Assembly (NCBI GenBank): GCA_946803715.1
Contig: CAMPET010000317.1
Location: forward strand, 9,241-31,420
Reading direction: 5' to 3'
Length of the DNA: 22,180 bases
Source: Beroe ovata
Taxonomy: Eukaryota; Ctenophora; Nuda; Beroida; Beroidae
This document shows positions 12,201-18,989 of the stretch, piece by piece; the stretch's first letter is position 1; every line of letters starts with the position of its first letter. Under the pieces are notes generated by a model that saw only the letters and a list, made by a program, of their open reading frames with translations, did no database searches and was not told the DNA's origin. Made by a program: the position numbers and the translations under genes.

Positions 12201-15200
12201 ATTGATGATGACGTTCCATGTTTGGTGATGTGTCTGCTTGATACCATCTTTGGTGATGCTTCATTGATCAAACTTGATAAAGATGTGCCTTTTATTTGGT
12301 GTTTGTTTTGAGATGCTCTCTATTCCCTTCTCTTGTATCTGGGGGGTCTGACTCCAATCTCTCTACAGCTTCGTTTCCCCTTACCCCCTACTCTGCCCCC
12401 TCTCTCCCCGCTATTCCCCCTCTCTCTCCCCCTCTACGATTCCCCCTCTAACCACATCCTCTCTCTCTCCCTCAAGGTACACATGTCTACCAAACATCTC
12501 ATCTCCACTCCTGTCTCCATGACGTCTCCCCTGACATCACCACTCTCCACTGGTCTCCATAGCAACCTGGATCTCTCAACCCAAGCTCTCCTCCTCAAAC
12601 ACTCATTTCTGCAAAAACTCGTCGCTGACCTACAGGTACCCAGAGATTTCATATGCTAGAACAGCATTCTGTTGCAAAAATATAATCGTGTTACTAAGAG
12701 CAACGGTTATACAAATTGCAAATTAGACGTTGCTAGAATAATCTAGTTTTTAACCCCCCCTGCCCTCTACAGAGTAGTCTGGACAAGAATCCACTCCTGG
12801 CTAAACCTCTAGCAAGATTCCCACCTGCCGCCAAGGTAAGCCGAGTATTTAGATCGATATCTAAGATCACTCGCCCGTGTCTCATGAACTCTGCCGTTAT
12901 GTGAATACTCCCCCTAACTCATAGCTCCCCATCTCAGTGCTCCTCTCTCCTCAACAGCCCCCCTCTCTTCTACCCAACCGCTCTCAAACCCCTCACCTCT
13001 CCTCCCTACGGAAACTCCGAACACACCAAGTTCTCCTCCTCCTCACCGGCTAAATTCGGCACTGTCACCTCGCCAGAACTCGCCAAGTTCGCCGGTATAA
13101 CTTCGTCTCCGGAACTTGCTAAGTTCGCCGGTATAACTTCCCCCTCCTCTCCCAATTTGAGCGGTCTGACCTCTCCCGAACAACTGACGTACAGCGCTGT
13201 GACGTCATCGCCTGACCGTGTGACCTGCTCGCTGCTCAAGTGTAACCAGTGCGCAGCGTCCTTCACAACGTTTAGCGAGCTGCACTCGCATCTGCTGGTG
13301 CATACTGTTACCATGACAACAACAGCTGACAGTGTGTGTGGGGAGTGTGACATGAAGTTCACTGACAAGTTAGTTCTCCGCTTCTTTCGAACCCTGCTCT
13401 ATTTCAACCTCACAACCAAATGAGACCCCGTCCTAACCAATCAAATCGTCAGGTTGTCGCTGGAGGAACATATGAAGACCGCTCACGAAGCTGATCGCCC
13501 GTACAAGTGCAATCACTGTGATAAAACATTCACAAGGTATGTTTCCTCAGATACTCCACCCTATGTTCCCTATTCCCTCTATTCTCCTGTGATGTAGGAA
13601 CTGCGGCCTTTACTTTGACTCTAAAGTAATGGATCTCTGGAGGTCTAGAATTCAATTTCGCTCTTTTTTATGTTGAATTTACGTTTGATCATCTGAGAAC
13701 TTATCTCAGTTTTCCAGAGGGTCTCAAGTCTAGAATTTGCCTTATTGCTTCTCCAGCTGCCGCTTGTATTGTGCACCCTAAACTTGCACGGATCAGTCGT
13801 TGTCTACCCGGCACCGATTATGCTGGGCCTATGCTCCTTCATCAAATCATCTGTGCGCGCACGCGTCCATGACAGAAAATTAAAAACAAGCTTCCACGTC
13901 TGGTTCAGGCCGAAGAGGCTGATGAAATACAGCCTGCTAGAACTGTTTCTGTTTTAATTTTTCACTAATTTTCCCAGTCTGGACCCCCAGTTTCGTTCCT
14001 CTTCTTCGGATTCACCCAGAGGAACGAACCGATTTGAGATGCGAATTGCACGTGTCCACTTCTCACGTGGTGCCTTTATACTGGTCTGTGATTGGTTGAA
14101 ATGTGCCACGTGCTCAGAATAACCTGCTGCGATTAGCAGTAGGGTCTCAGGTAGTGCCATTACCATATGTCAAATCAGCAGCTGTGAAAACCGTAATTAG
14201 ATTTCGTCTGGGCATTTGTTTATCTAAAGCCTGCAATTCATTATGAGCCGGGTCCTCCCATTGGTCAGCCACGGTCACGTGTCTGTAATCCCCTCTTCTG
14301 ATTGGTTCCTCCGAGAGAGTTGTCAAATAAATACACACACAACGTTGAGATCTGTGATGGTGATGCGCGCGCGCACTACAACAACCGCGACCTCTGATTG
14401 GTTCGTTCTGTGTCACGTGATTTGTAATGCTGCGATGTGATTGGTGGACCGTGCGCGGTATGTGTTCATGTTTTAAACGTTGATGGTATTATATATGCAC
14501 TCTCTGGCTCTGCCTCTCGTTGACATACGAATGAAATGTAAATTTGGATCCAATCATGCGTTTGAAATCTCGATCAATACTATTGAACTATCTTATTTCA
14601 CAAGAAAGAGACTGTCTTTTTTCTTCCTCTTATGACAAGTTGATGGTCTTCTACTTCTAGGAACCCTCTCTCCCCTCTCACCCCCTCCCCTCTCTCCCTT
14701 CCTCCTCTAACCCCACCCCCCTCCCAAGATCTAACAATCTACAAGAACATCTGCGAACCCACACTGGCAGTAGACCCTACGTTTGCTCATACTGTGACAA
14801 GAGTTTTGCCCGGTCCTCTATTCTTCACATCCACATGAGGACACACACCAAGATCAAACCCTTCCAGGTATATGATAGTTTGATATGCTTCTCTGTGTGT
14901 TAGCGAGCATCCCTTACCACTTTCTCTCCGTTTGTTCTTGTGCGATTCACTCTTCTATTCCCCCCCTATATTACCCTTTATCACAAACTCTAATCACGGC
15001 CCCTAATATCACCTAACATCCCTCTCCCACAGTGTAGTGTTTGCCCTGCTGCGTTCAGCCACAGTAACAGTCTCCAAGCTCACCTGAGGAGACACACTGG
15101 CGCCAAGCCCTACGTCTGTCCAGTGTGCTCTAAAGCATTCAGACAATCAGGTTAGTGTTGCTATGACAACTCTGTTGCTATGACAACCCATGACTGGTGG

Positions 15201-15552
15201 AGTGTTGCTATATGCCTGTATCGAGAATGGCGAGTTTGACGTATAGCTCACTTCAGGAACTCTACATCGACACATCAGGACACACAACAAGGCTAAGCGA
15301 TCCGATCAGCTGGTTTCACCCAAACAAGAGCCGAAATCCCAGAGTCCCTTCACGGCAACATTCACGGGTGGTAACCATGGTACCTATGCGGGTGGTAACT
15401 TTGCGGGTGGTAACCTGAGTGATAGCTACGCTACACTGGCACTCAAGCTACTGGGAGAGTTGAGACCGGACATCACGACAGCCAGGAACAACAAGGAGAA
15501 CCACCCTGAGACCAGCATTCCGTTCCTAAACCAGTTCAAACAGAGTATCTGA
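2028..15552 (+). CDS. C2H2 zinc-finger protein, two finger arrays, 15 exons
   Basis: Probable nuclear DNA-binding regulator; I cannot assign a named orthologue. The exons are 2028-2145, 3881-4008, 4147-4271, 4342-4456, 4629-4726, 4927-5009, 6694-6773, 7575-7706, 12477-12635, 12773-12835, 12938-13368, 13453-13536, 14729-14867, 15033-15150 and 15257-15552. All introns are GT-AG and all phases match, giving 722 residues. The N-terminus (1-162) is low-complexity, with a V74-K75-E-E sumoylation-type site. Array 1 covers 166-300: a degenerate finger (166-184), then fingers at 189-210, 217-238, 244-265 (C2HC) and 279-300. A Ser/Thr/Pro-rich spacer (301-468) holds a tandem 12-residue repeat. Array 2 covers 469-634: fingers at 469, 501, 530, 558, 586 and 614, with TGxxP-type linkers after fingers 8 and 10. 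The tail has a Gly-Gly-Asn repeat. The start is less certain than the rest: ATG 2028 follows a (CA)n run and upstream exons are possible. Confidence 0.9.
2146..3880 (+). other. Zinc-finger gene intron 1
   Basis: A 1.7-kb intron from gtaagt to ccccag. It contains a dense CACGTG block (2247-2508), a short (TC)n run near 2571-2586 and one CTCCTTCATAA copy (3338). Sequences beginning AACAGATTTAA recur around 3512 and 3590. I see no further coding exon. Confidence 0.7.
2247..2508. promoter_or_regulatory. Six CACGTG E-boxes in 262 bp of intron 1
   Basis: CACGTG occurs at 2247, 2273, 2293, 2465, 2485 and 2503; the last three lie in a CpG-rich stretch with GCGCGC. The block sits 100 bp downstream of exon 1 and could be an enhancer or an internal promoter. 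That role is inferred from motif density alone. Confidence 0.4.
3881..4008 (+). CDS. Zinc-finger gene exon 2 (residues 40-82)
   Basis: Preceded by the acceptor gtctccccag. It codes for a Ser/Thr/Gly-rich segment ending [10 protein letters not shown], where V74-K75-E76-E77 fits the psi-K-x-E sumoylation consensus. The donor gttaga is weak but the phase is right. The DNA contains two GGTAAC copies around CAT, an X-box-like site inside coding sequence. Confidence 0.8.
4147..4271 (+). CDS. Zinc-finger gene exon 3 (residues 83-123)
   Basis: Low-complexity Thr/Ser/Ala/Pro/Asn-rich segment between acceptor tcactcag and donor gtaagt, ending in phase 2. It contains the perfect 14-bp palindrome GTTGCTATAGCAAC (4204-4217) and the related GTTGCTATGGTGAC (4224-4237), both translated. 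Confidence 0.85.
4342..4456 (+). CDS. Zinc-finger gene exon 4 (residues 124-162)
   Basis: A short Asn-rich segment ([11 protein letters not shown]) with no known domain. The acceptor is tatcag and the donor gtaaag. It joins exon 3 through Ser124 (TC|C) and ends in phase 0 on Gln162, directly before the first finger. Confidence 0.83.
4629..4726 (+). CDS. Zinc-finger gene exon 5 (finger 1 and start of finger 2)
   Basis: Finger 1 is C166-x2-C169-x12-H182, but its fourth ligand is wrongly spaced: C184 is only one residue on, so it may not fold classically. Finger 2 begins with C189-x2-C192. The exon ends after CGY in phase 2 (AG|G = Arg195). Confidence 0.9.
4927..5009 (+). CDS. Zinc-finger gene exon 6 (end of finger 2, start of finger 3)
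   Basis: It completes finger 2 with H205-x4-H210 and opens finger 3 with C217-x2-C220. The acceptor is atctcag and the donor gtaaga. A CACGTG lies in the coding sequence at 4955. Confidence 0.92.
5108..5143. repeat. 18-bp tandem duplication
   Basis: The unit tctatgaactttcttgcg is present twice with no spacer and no mismatch. It looks like a recent slippage or duplication within intron 6. Confidence 0.9.
5678..5726. promoter_or_regulatory. CACGTG/TGACGTCA composite cluster
   Basis: The string GGTCACGTGACGTCA occurs twice (5676-5690 and 5713-5727, last base read as A or C), with a third CACGTG at 5698 between them. It combines an E-box with a full palindromic CRE (TGACGTCA), the site for CREB/ATF bZIP factors. 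The cluster is intronic. Its function is inferred from the motifs only. Confidence 0.5.
6694..6773 (+). CDS. Zinc-finger gene exon 7 (end of finger 3, start of finger 4)
   Basis: It completes finger 3 (H233-x4-H238) and starts finger 4 (C244-x2-C247). The acceptor is atttccag, the donor gtgagt. It begins by completing Gly223 and ends in phase 0. Confidence 0.92.
6774..7574 (+). other. Zinc-finger gene intron 7
   Basis: An 801-base, mostly AT-rich intron from gtgagt to ttctag. It contains one unknown base (7533) within a C-rich stretch. I see no gene or repeat of note in it. Confidence 0.8.
7575..7706 (+). CDS. Zinc-finger gene exon 8 (end of finger 4, start of finger 5)
   Basis: Finger 4 ends H260-x4-C265, making it a C2HC finger. 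Finger 5 opens with C279-x2-C282. Both ends are phase 0 (acceptor ttctag, donor gtatca). Confidence 0.92.
8541..8583. promoter_or_regulatory. Twin TGCACGTGCA palindromes
   Basis: Two identical 10-bp palindromes containing CACGTG start at 8541 and 8574, 33 bp apart, or about three helical turns. This could bring two bHLH dimers to the same face of the DNA. That is inference. Confidence 0.35.
9113..9238. repeat. Interrupted (GT)n microsatellite
   Basis: About 126 bp of GT units broken by single changes (gagtg, tttttt, gggtg). On the + strand it reads as a Cys-Val tract, but that is not a gene. Confidence 0.97.
10411..10450. repeat. 20-bp tandem repeat containing CTCCTTCATAA
   Basis: The unit acctgctccttcataatcac is repeated exactly twice. 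It includes two of the seven CTCCTTCATAA copies in the window, so the dispersed motif also occurs in tandem. Confidence 0.92.
11277..11308. repeat. (CA)n with CAGCACACA variant
   Basis: A short CA run followed by two CAGCACACA-type units, within intron 8. Confidence 0.85.
11545..11822. repeat. Pyrimidine tract with 36-bp tandem duplication
   Basis: Nearly pure C/T on the + strand for some 270 bp. Near its end a 36-bp unit containing ctctacattcttcaat is repeated in tandem (starts at 11751 and 11787). The long open frames here on both strands come from the C/T bias and are not genes. Confidence 0.85.
12477..12635 (+). CDS. Zinc-finger gene exon 9 (end of finger 5, spacer)
   Basis: It opens with V294-H295-x4-H300, completing finger 5, then runs into a Ser/Thr/Leu-rich spacer. 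A possible short helix with Leu spacing lies around 327-346 ([18 protein letters not shown]). The acceptor is ctcaag after a long pyrimidine tract; the donor is gtaccc. Confidence 0.88.
12773..12835 (+). CDS. Zinc-finger gene exon 10 (residues 347-367)
   Basis: A 63-base micro-exon, phase 0 at both ends, so it could be skipped without a frameshift. It codes for a Lys/Pro/Leu-rich piece of the spacer. The acceptor is ctctacag and the donor gtaagc, both strong. Confidence 0.82.
12938..13368 (+). CDS. Zinc-finger gene exon 11 (spacer, finger 6, start of finger 7)
   Basis: The acceptor atctcag at 12937 is the nearby site that keeps frame; ctcatag upstream leads to a stop. The exon codes for a Ser/Pro/Thr-rich spacer with the 12-residue repeat [12 protein letters not shown] twice, plus looser copies. 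Finger 6 (C469-x2-C472-x12-H485-x3-H489) follows, then C501/C504 of finger 7. The donor gttagt leaves phase 2 (AA|G = Lys511). Confidence 0.9.
13453..13536 (+). CDS. Zinc-finger gene exon 12 (end of finger 7, start of finger 8)
   Basis: It completes finger 7 with H517-x4-H522 and opens finger 8 with C530-x2-C533. The donor is gtatgt in phase 2, giving Arg539 with exon 13. Confidence 0.92.
13537..14728 (+). other. Zinc-finger gene intron 12
   Basis: A 1.2-kb intron. Its second half (14049-14444) has five CACGTG copies interleaved with ATTGG/CCAAT boxes and a (GC)-rich GCGCGCGCGC block near 14365. One variant of the CTCCTTCAT motif (CTCCTTCATCAA) is at 13834. A long pyrimidine tract precedes exon 13. 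Confidence 0.78.
14049..14444. promoter_or_regulatory. CACGTG and CCAAT-box cluster in intron 12
   Basis: CACGTG is at 14049, 14064, 14107, 14276 and 14414. ATTGG is at 14091, 14260, 14301, 14397 and 14440, all in the same orientation. Pairing of NF-Y-type CCAAT boxes with E-boxes is common at animal promoters. A promoter or enhancer role here is inferred. Confidence 0.45.
14729..14867 (+). CDS. Zinc-finger gene exon 13 (end of finger 8, finger 9)
   Basis: It completes finger 8 (H546-x3-H550), followed by the linker TGSRPYV, close to the canonical TGEKPY. Finger 9 is complete (C558, C561, H574, H578). It ends in phase 0 on KPFQ, just before C586. Confidence 0.94.
15033..15150 (+). CDS. Zinc-finger gene exon 14 (finger 10, start of finger 11)
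   Basis: Finger 10 is complete (C586, C589, H602, H606), with linker TGAKPYV, then C614/C617 of finger 11. The donor gttagt is followed in the intron by two copies of GTTGCTATGACAAC (15157, 15174). Confidence 0.94.
15257..15552 (+). CDS. Zinc-finger gene exon 15 (end of finger 11, C-terminal tail, stop)
   Basis: It completes finger 11 with H630-x3-H634. The tail carries a basic stretch, PKQEP (646-650, sumoylation-like but with Pro at the hydrophobic position), three GGN units around 662-677 and a Leu-rich segment ([11 protein letters not shown]). TGA is at 15550-15552. Confidence 0.92.
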
Positions 15553-16784
15553 AGAGAAGGAAGAATCACAGTAAGTATTGGATATGTTGCCATGGCGATT
15601 TAATTCCGAGTATAATATGGACGTTATGATAGGATTGAATATGGTGTTGGCCGGATATATGTTTGTTGGACAAGCCCAAGATAAATAATAATGTGTTATG
15701 AATGTTTTTGAATACAATCTTCCTGTTTATCTTAACACAATGAATTACTATTTACTCAAACCGATTATATGAAAAGTAGTTTTTAAAGTAGTTTATATTG
15801 TTGTTTACAGTAGTTTCATGTTGGTTTTTAGTATGGTTTTTAGATTTTCACTGACATTTGACGCACACCAACCTTTTTTCAAACGAATTTTACAAGTTTT
15901 ATAGATTTCCATTAGTTTTATACCGCCCATATAACTCCATTTCTTATCATATATGTTTTTAGGTTTGATACTCATTACTCATTTACTGTTACATTGTTTT
16001 AAAAAACTTTCTAACCGTCTGAGTGAAAGGTGTATGGGTTTTTGACGGACACAGGCTTTCTGTATCTTATCTTTGTTTCACTTAACAAAAGCGTTAATTA
16101 TAGGCAAGTTATTATTATTAAATTGTTTATGTTATTTTTGTTACATTATATTTCATTTCAATATATTCTAATTCATGACAGAATAACTTCCGTCTGAGAT
16201 ATCTTGTATACTTTCGTCTATAACTCATTGTAACGTTTCAGCAGTCTAGCTGACACCTCAAGACAGCGAAACAGTGATGCATCTCATTCACTTTTCACTC
16301 GACTATCTCACCGGTAATCATCTCGATTTTCGGGTTCTGTTCAAAAAGTTTTCATGTTTGAAAAACTGTTGGGGAGAATTTTGTTCCATCCCCAAAAAAA
16401 GTCTACTATAGAATAAATGTTCCGTCAAAAACATAGCCATAAAAATTACTCGAAAAGTCTGGAAGCGTATGTACGGTGTATAATGAAATACATGTATCTT
16501 GAGGCTGCTGCAACATTTCCTAGCAACATTCAGCAACAACAGCTCATCGCTTGCTGTTGTTCCCTCATTACACGGGATTTGTGAGCTGAAATAATTGAGT
16601 AATTGTTGGTATCCACTGTAAGTGTGCACTCTACAGGGACAATTACCATCCCAGTACATGCTGCAGTAGATTTTCTGAACCACTCCAGTTTTTGTCCACC
16701 AGTTTTCTCCTACATCTTCCTCCGATTGTACATCTCATCTTTCCCCCTGTGTAATACACTCCGTTCAGTAGGATTGTTTGTGAC
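15553..16784. other. 3' UTR of zinc-finger gene and intergenic DNA
   Basis: Mostly AT-rich. There is an X-box-like GTTGCCATGGCGAT at 15586. I see no AATAAA close to the stop codon, and the nearest related sequence, ATAAATAATAAT near 15680, is only a possible poly(A) signal. The last 180 bp before 16785 are presumably the 5' UTR of the phosphoesterase gene. A 121-codon open frame on the minus strand (16318-16683) shows no recognisable motif. Confidence 0.6.
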
Positions 16785-17254
16785 ATGAGCTATGAGGCTG
16801 CACAACCAGACGACCACTCCTCCTTTCTCATAAGGGGGCACGTGCAACCCCATAACCCACGTGTGGGTTTCCCCCGATCAGGCAGCAAATTTCACGGGAA
16901 ATACCCCATCCCCTCTCCCGCTATTCGGTTCCTGCTCATCGCCCTGCTGTTGTTGTCAGCAACACTAGCCGTGTTGTTGTGTTTCTTCGTGGATTTCAAC
17001 CGTTGTCCAAGTTCGTCGTCAGAGGGTTGTGTTGCTCCGCTGTGCGCTGTTGCTAAGGATGTTGCTAAGCAACCACAAGACATGTTGCTGAGGAGAGGAG
17101 GGAGAGAGGTAGATCTGTATGTTGGGATAATCGCCGATGTCCACCTTGCGGTGGAAACTGAACCTCAGTGTGAGACGGATGCTAAGTTTGGGTTGTATGG
17201 GTGTGATAGCAAGGAGGCACTAGTCAATGCTACTCTCTCTGACCTTCGTGAGAG
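16785..17254 (+). CDS. Phosphoesterase exon 1 (anchor and metal motif I)
   Basis: Codes for the N-terminal tail, the membrane helix and the first metal motif (IIADVHL, D118/H120), then the conserved GCDS segment. It ends at donor gtgagc in phase 2 (AG|A = Arg157). Confidence 0.93.
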
Positions 17255-18774
17255 GTGAGCACTGAGCACAGAGGTGGTTCGATTTTCATTCGGATCATCC
17301 ATTCTATAATTCGTACTTAAACATGCTGTTGCAGCTATCATAGATCATGTGAACTAGAATTTCTTGTTTGGGAGCTTAGACAAGAGCCGATATCGCTCCT
17401 CATCTTGATCTAGTGTCTCGTCAGTTGCCAGTGTTACATGATTCACTCCCACTCATTACACTCCCAGACTAGCAGAAACGGAGCACCACATCGTGCTAAT
17501 GATCGGTGATGCAGCCAAGCACCAAACTCCCCGAGACTGGAACCCCCGTGTAGCCCTCGAGAACAATGAACGTTTTTACCAGCTTGTGGCGGAGAAGTTA
17601 CCAGGGATACCAGTTTTTCCCGTGCTAGGGAATAACGATTTACCAGGTGAAACCAGCTTCCCTCTGAATCACGGAGTTCACGCTTCACTTCATCATGAGA
17701 AGCATCATAAAGCACACTTCCGCACCTTTCCCTGACTTTTGTCCCTCTTTTGCGAAGCACCTTTATCTTCTCAAGTCGATCACAACTCTTTTCTCTTAAC
17801 AACAGTGGTTGATAACAACTCCCCCCCCCTGACAACGTTCCCCCTCCTCAGCTCACAACGAACTTCCCCCCGTCACGTGGTACTCCCACTTCCTCTCCCA
17901 CTTCACTAACGCAGTCCTCCCTCCCTCTCCCTCTCCCTTCCTCACCTCCGTCACCACTCCCGGAGACTTCACAGAGACTATTCTGAGAGGAGGCTACTAC
18001 ACTGCCACAGTCGATACTCCCCACTCTCCTCCCATGACCGTCATAGCTCTCAACACGGTCCTTTTCAACTGTAAAGTCAGTCTCGTGACGGAACAGAGGG
18101 AGCAGGCAGCTGTCCAGCTTGCCTGGCTGGAGCTGACTCTCGGACAGAGTCGTGGCCGGGTGATCATCATTGGGCATCATCCGCTGACAAACAACATGGG
18201 CAGGATAGTGGAGCAAGCTCGCGTCCTCCCCGATTGGAGACCGGAGTATTATCACAAGTTTAGAGGGGTTGTAGAGAGGCATCAGGAGAAGGTTGTGGGA
18301 ATGTTTTTCGGACACGAGCACATTGATACCATGGTAACGGAGGAGTGGGCACGTGGGCACATGGTGGTGTTCGGTGTGCCCAGTATCACGGCTAGTTTTT
18401 CTGGTGAGCCGTCATATCAGATAGCTGTGTTAGACTCAAGTCAACTTGATCTGAGTGATATCTACACGTTCAACACAAGGCTCAGTATGAATCACACTGG
18501 AACTGCGGTGTTCAGACAACGCTCGTCTTTGTCTCAGATAGTAGGATCGGGGGTGAGCCCTGGTGAGCTGAGTACCGCAATCAAATCTCTGGGGAAGAGC
18601 GAAGAATTGTACCAGAGTCTGAGGAGAAAGATATACGGGGGACGTTACTTCCCTAAGCAAATGACTGTGCAGATATTCCACTGTTTCTATACCAACATGG
18701 CAGCTGAGGGATTCAGTCAGTGTATCCGAGAGCACGGTTATCCTGAGTCAGCATTCTCCGTCGAAATCGCTTAA
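16785..18774 (+). CDS. Type II membrane calcineurin-like phosphoesterase, ASM/Ppn1-like
   Basis: Exons 16785-17254, 17468-17646 and 17852-18774 join in frame to give 523 residues. The start is fixed by an in-frame TAA 33 bases upstream (16752). A 47-residue basic/polar N-terminus precedes one hydrophobic helix (about 48-69, FLLIALLLLSATLAVLLCFF); with no signal peptidase site evident it is likely a type II anchor with the enzyme in the lumen or outside. Metallophosphoesterase motifs in order: D118-x-H120, G170-D171, G211-N-N-D214, G324-H325, G370-H-E-H373. FGLYGCDS near 135-142 and the PxHN-like segment after GNND fit the acid-sphingomyelinase-like superfamily, and GNND resembles fungal endopolyphosphatase Ppn1 more than the usual GNHD of SMPDL3. 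There is no saposin domain. Substrate unknown: polyphosphate, a nucleotide or a phosphodiester lipid are possible. An N-glycosylation site is seen at N148-A-T. Confidence 0.93.
17468..17646 (+). CDS. Phosphoesterase exon 2 (metal motifs II and III)
   Basis: Carries LMIGDAAKH (D171) and VLGNNDLP (N212 ligand; N213 where most family members have His). The acceptor is ctcccag; the donor is ccaggtgaaa in phase 1. Confidence 0.92.
17852..18774 (+). CDS. Phosphoesterase exon 3 (metal motifs IV and V, C-terminus)
   Basis: Begins with the AHNELPP segment that continues GNND, then VIIIGHHPL (H325) and MFFGHEHIDTM (H371, H373). The C-terminal region after 480 has paired cysteines (HCFYTN...SQC) as in the acid-sphingomyelinase-like class. 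The stop TAA is at 18772-18774. A long open frame on the opposite strand is only an antisense shadow. Confidence 0.95.
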
Positions 18775-18855
18775 AGTTAAAACTTATGAAACGTGGGAGA
18801 ACTTTAACTGCGTCTCAGTTCCCACGGTTGACAGTGACTTTCGATCGACAATAGA

Positions 18856-18892
18856 CGTGGCTGTCCATGTTAAATTGACAATGACAGCCACG
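18856..18892. repeat. Perfect 10-bp inverted repeat
   Basis: CGTGGCTGTC (18856-18865) faces its exact reverse complement GACAGCCACG (18883-18892) across a 17-base spacer. It starts 81 bases after the phosphoesterase stop codon, so it would lie in the 3' UTR as an RNA hairpin if transcribed. CAATGACAGCC also recurs directly about 45 bp further on. Confidence 0.6.
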
Positions 18893-18989
18893 GACTCATT
18901 AATTTTATTGTGACCACTCTATGTCAATGACAGCCCCTGTCGAGAATTTCATTGCGCGCGTGCCGCAAATTATTCTCAGACAGCGTCCG

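Larger units (their letters stand above)
7707..12476 (+). other. Zinc-finger gene intron 8 (4.8 kb)
   Basis: The longest intron. Finger 5 is split by it (C279/C282 before, H295/H300 after), which shows the flanking exons belong together. It contains CT-rich tracts, CACGTG/CCAAT modules at 8138-8185, 9351-9579 and 12006-12082, twin TGCACGTGCA palindromes (8541, 8574), (GT)n at 9113-9238, three CTCCTTCATAA copies, a degenerate GT-rich stretch near 10935-11070 and a pyrimidine tract with a 36-bp duplication. No exon is convincing inside it. Confidence 0.75.

Noticed and set aside
13006-13368. 120-codon open frame on the minus strand
   Set aside because: Antisense shadow of zinc-finger exon 11. 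The sense strand carries a classical finger and matched splice sites.
16318-16683. 121-codon minus-strand frame between genes
   Set aside because: No motif, no family resemblance and an AT-rich intergenic setting; most likely chance.
17848-18360. 170-codon open frame on the minus strand
   Set aside because: It lies exactly antisense to phosphoesterase exon 3, whose sense frame carries the conserved metal-binding motifs. The antisense frame has no recognisable domain.
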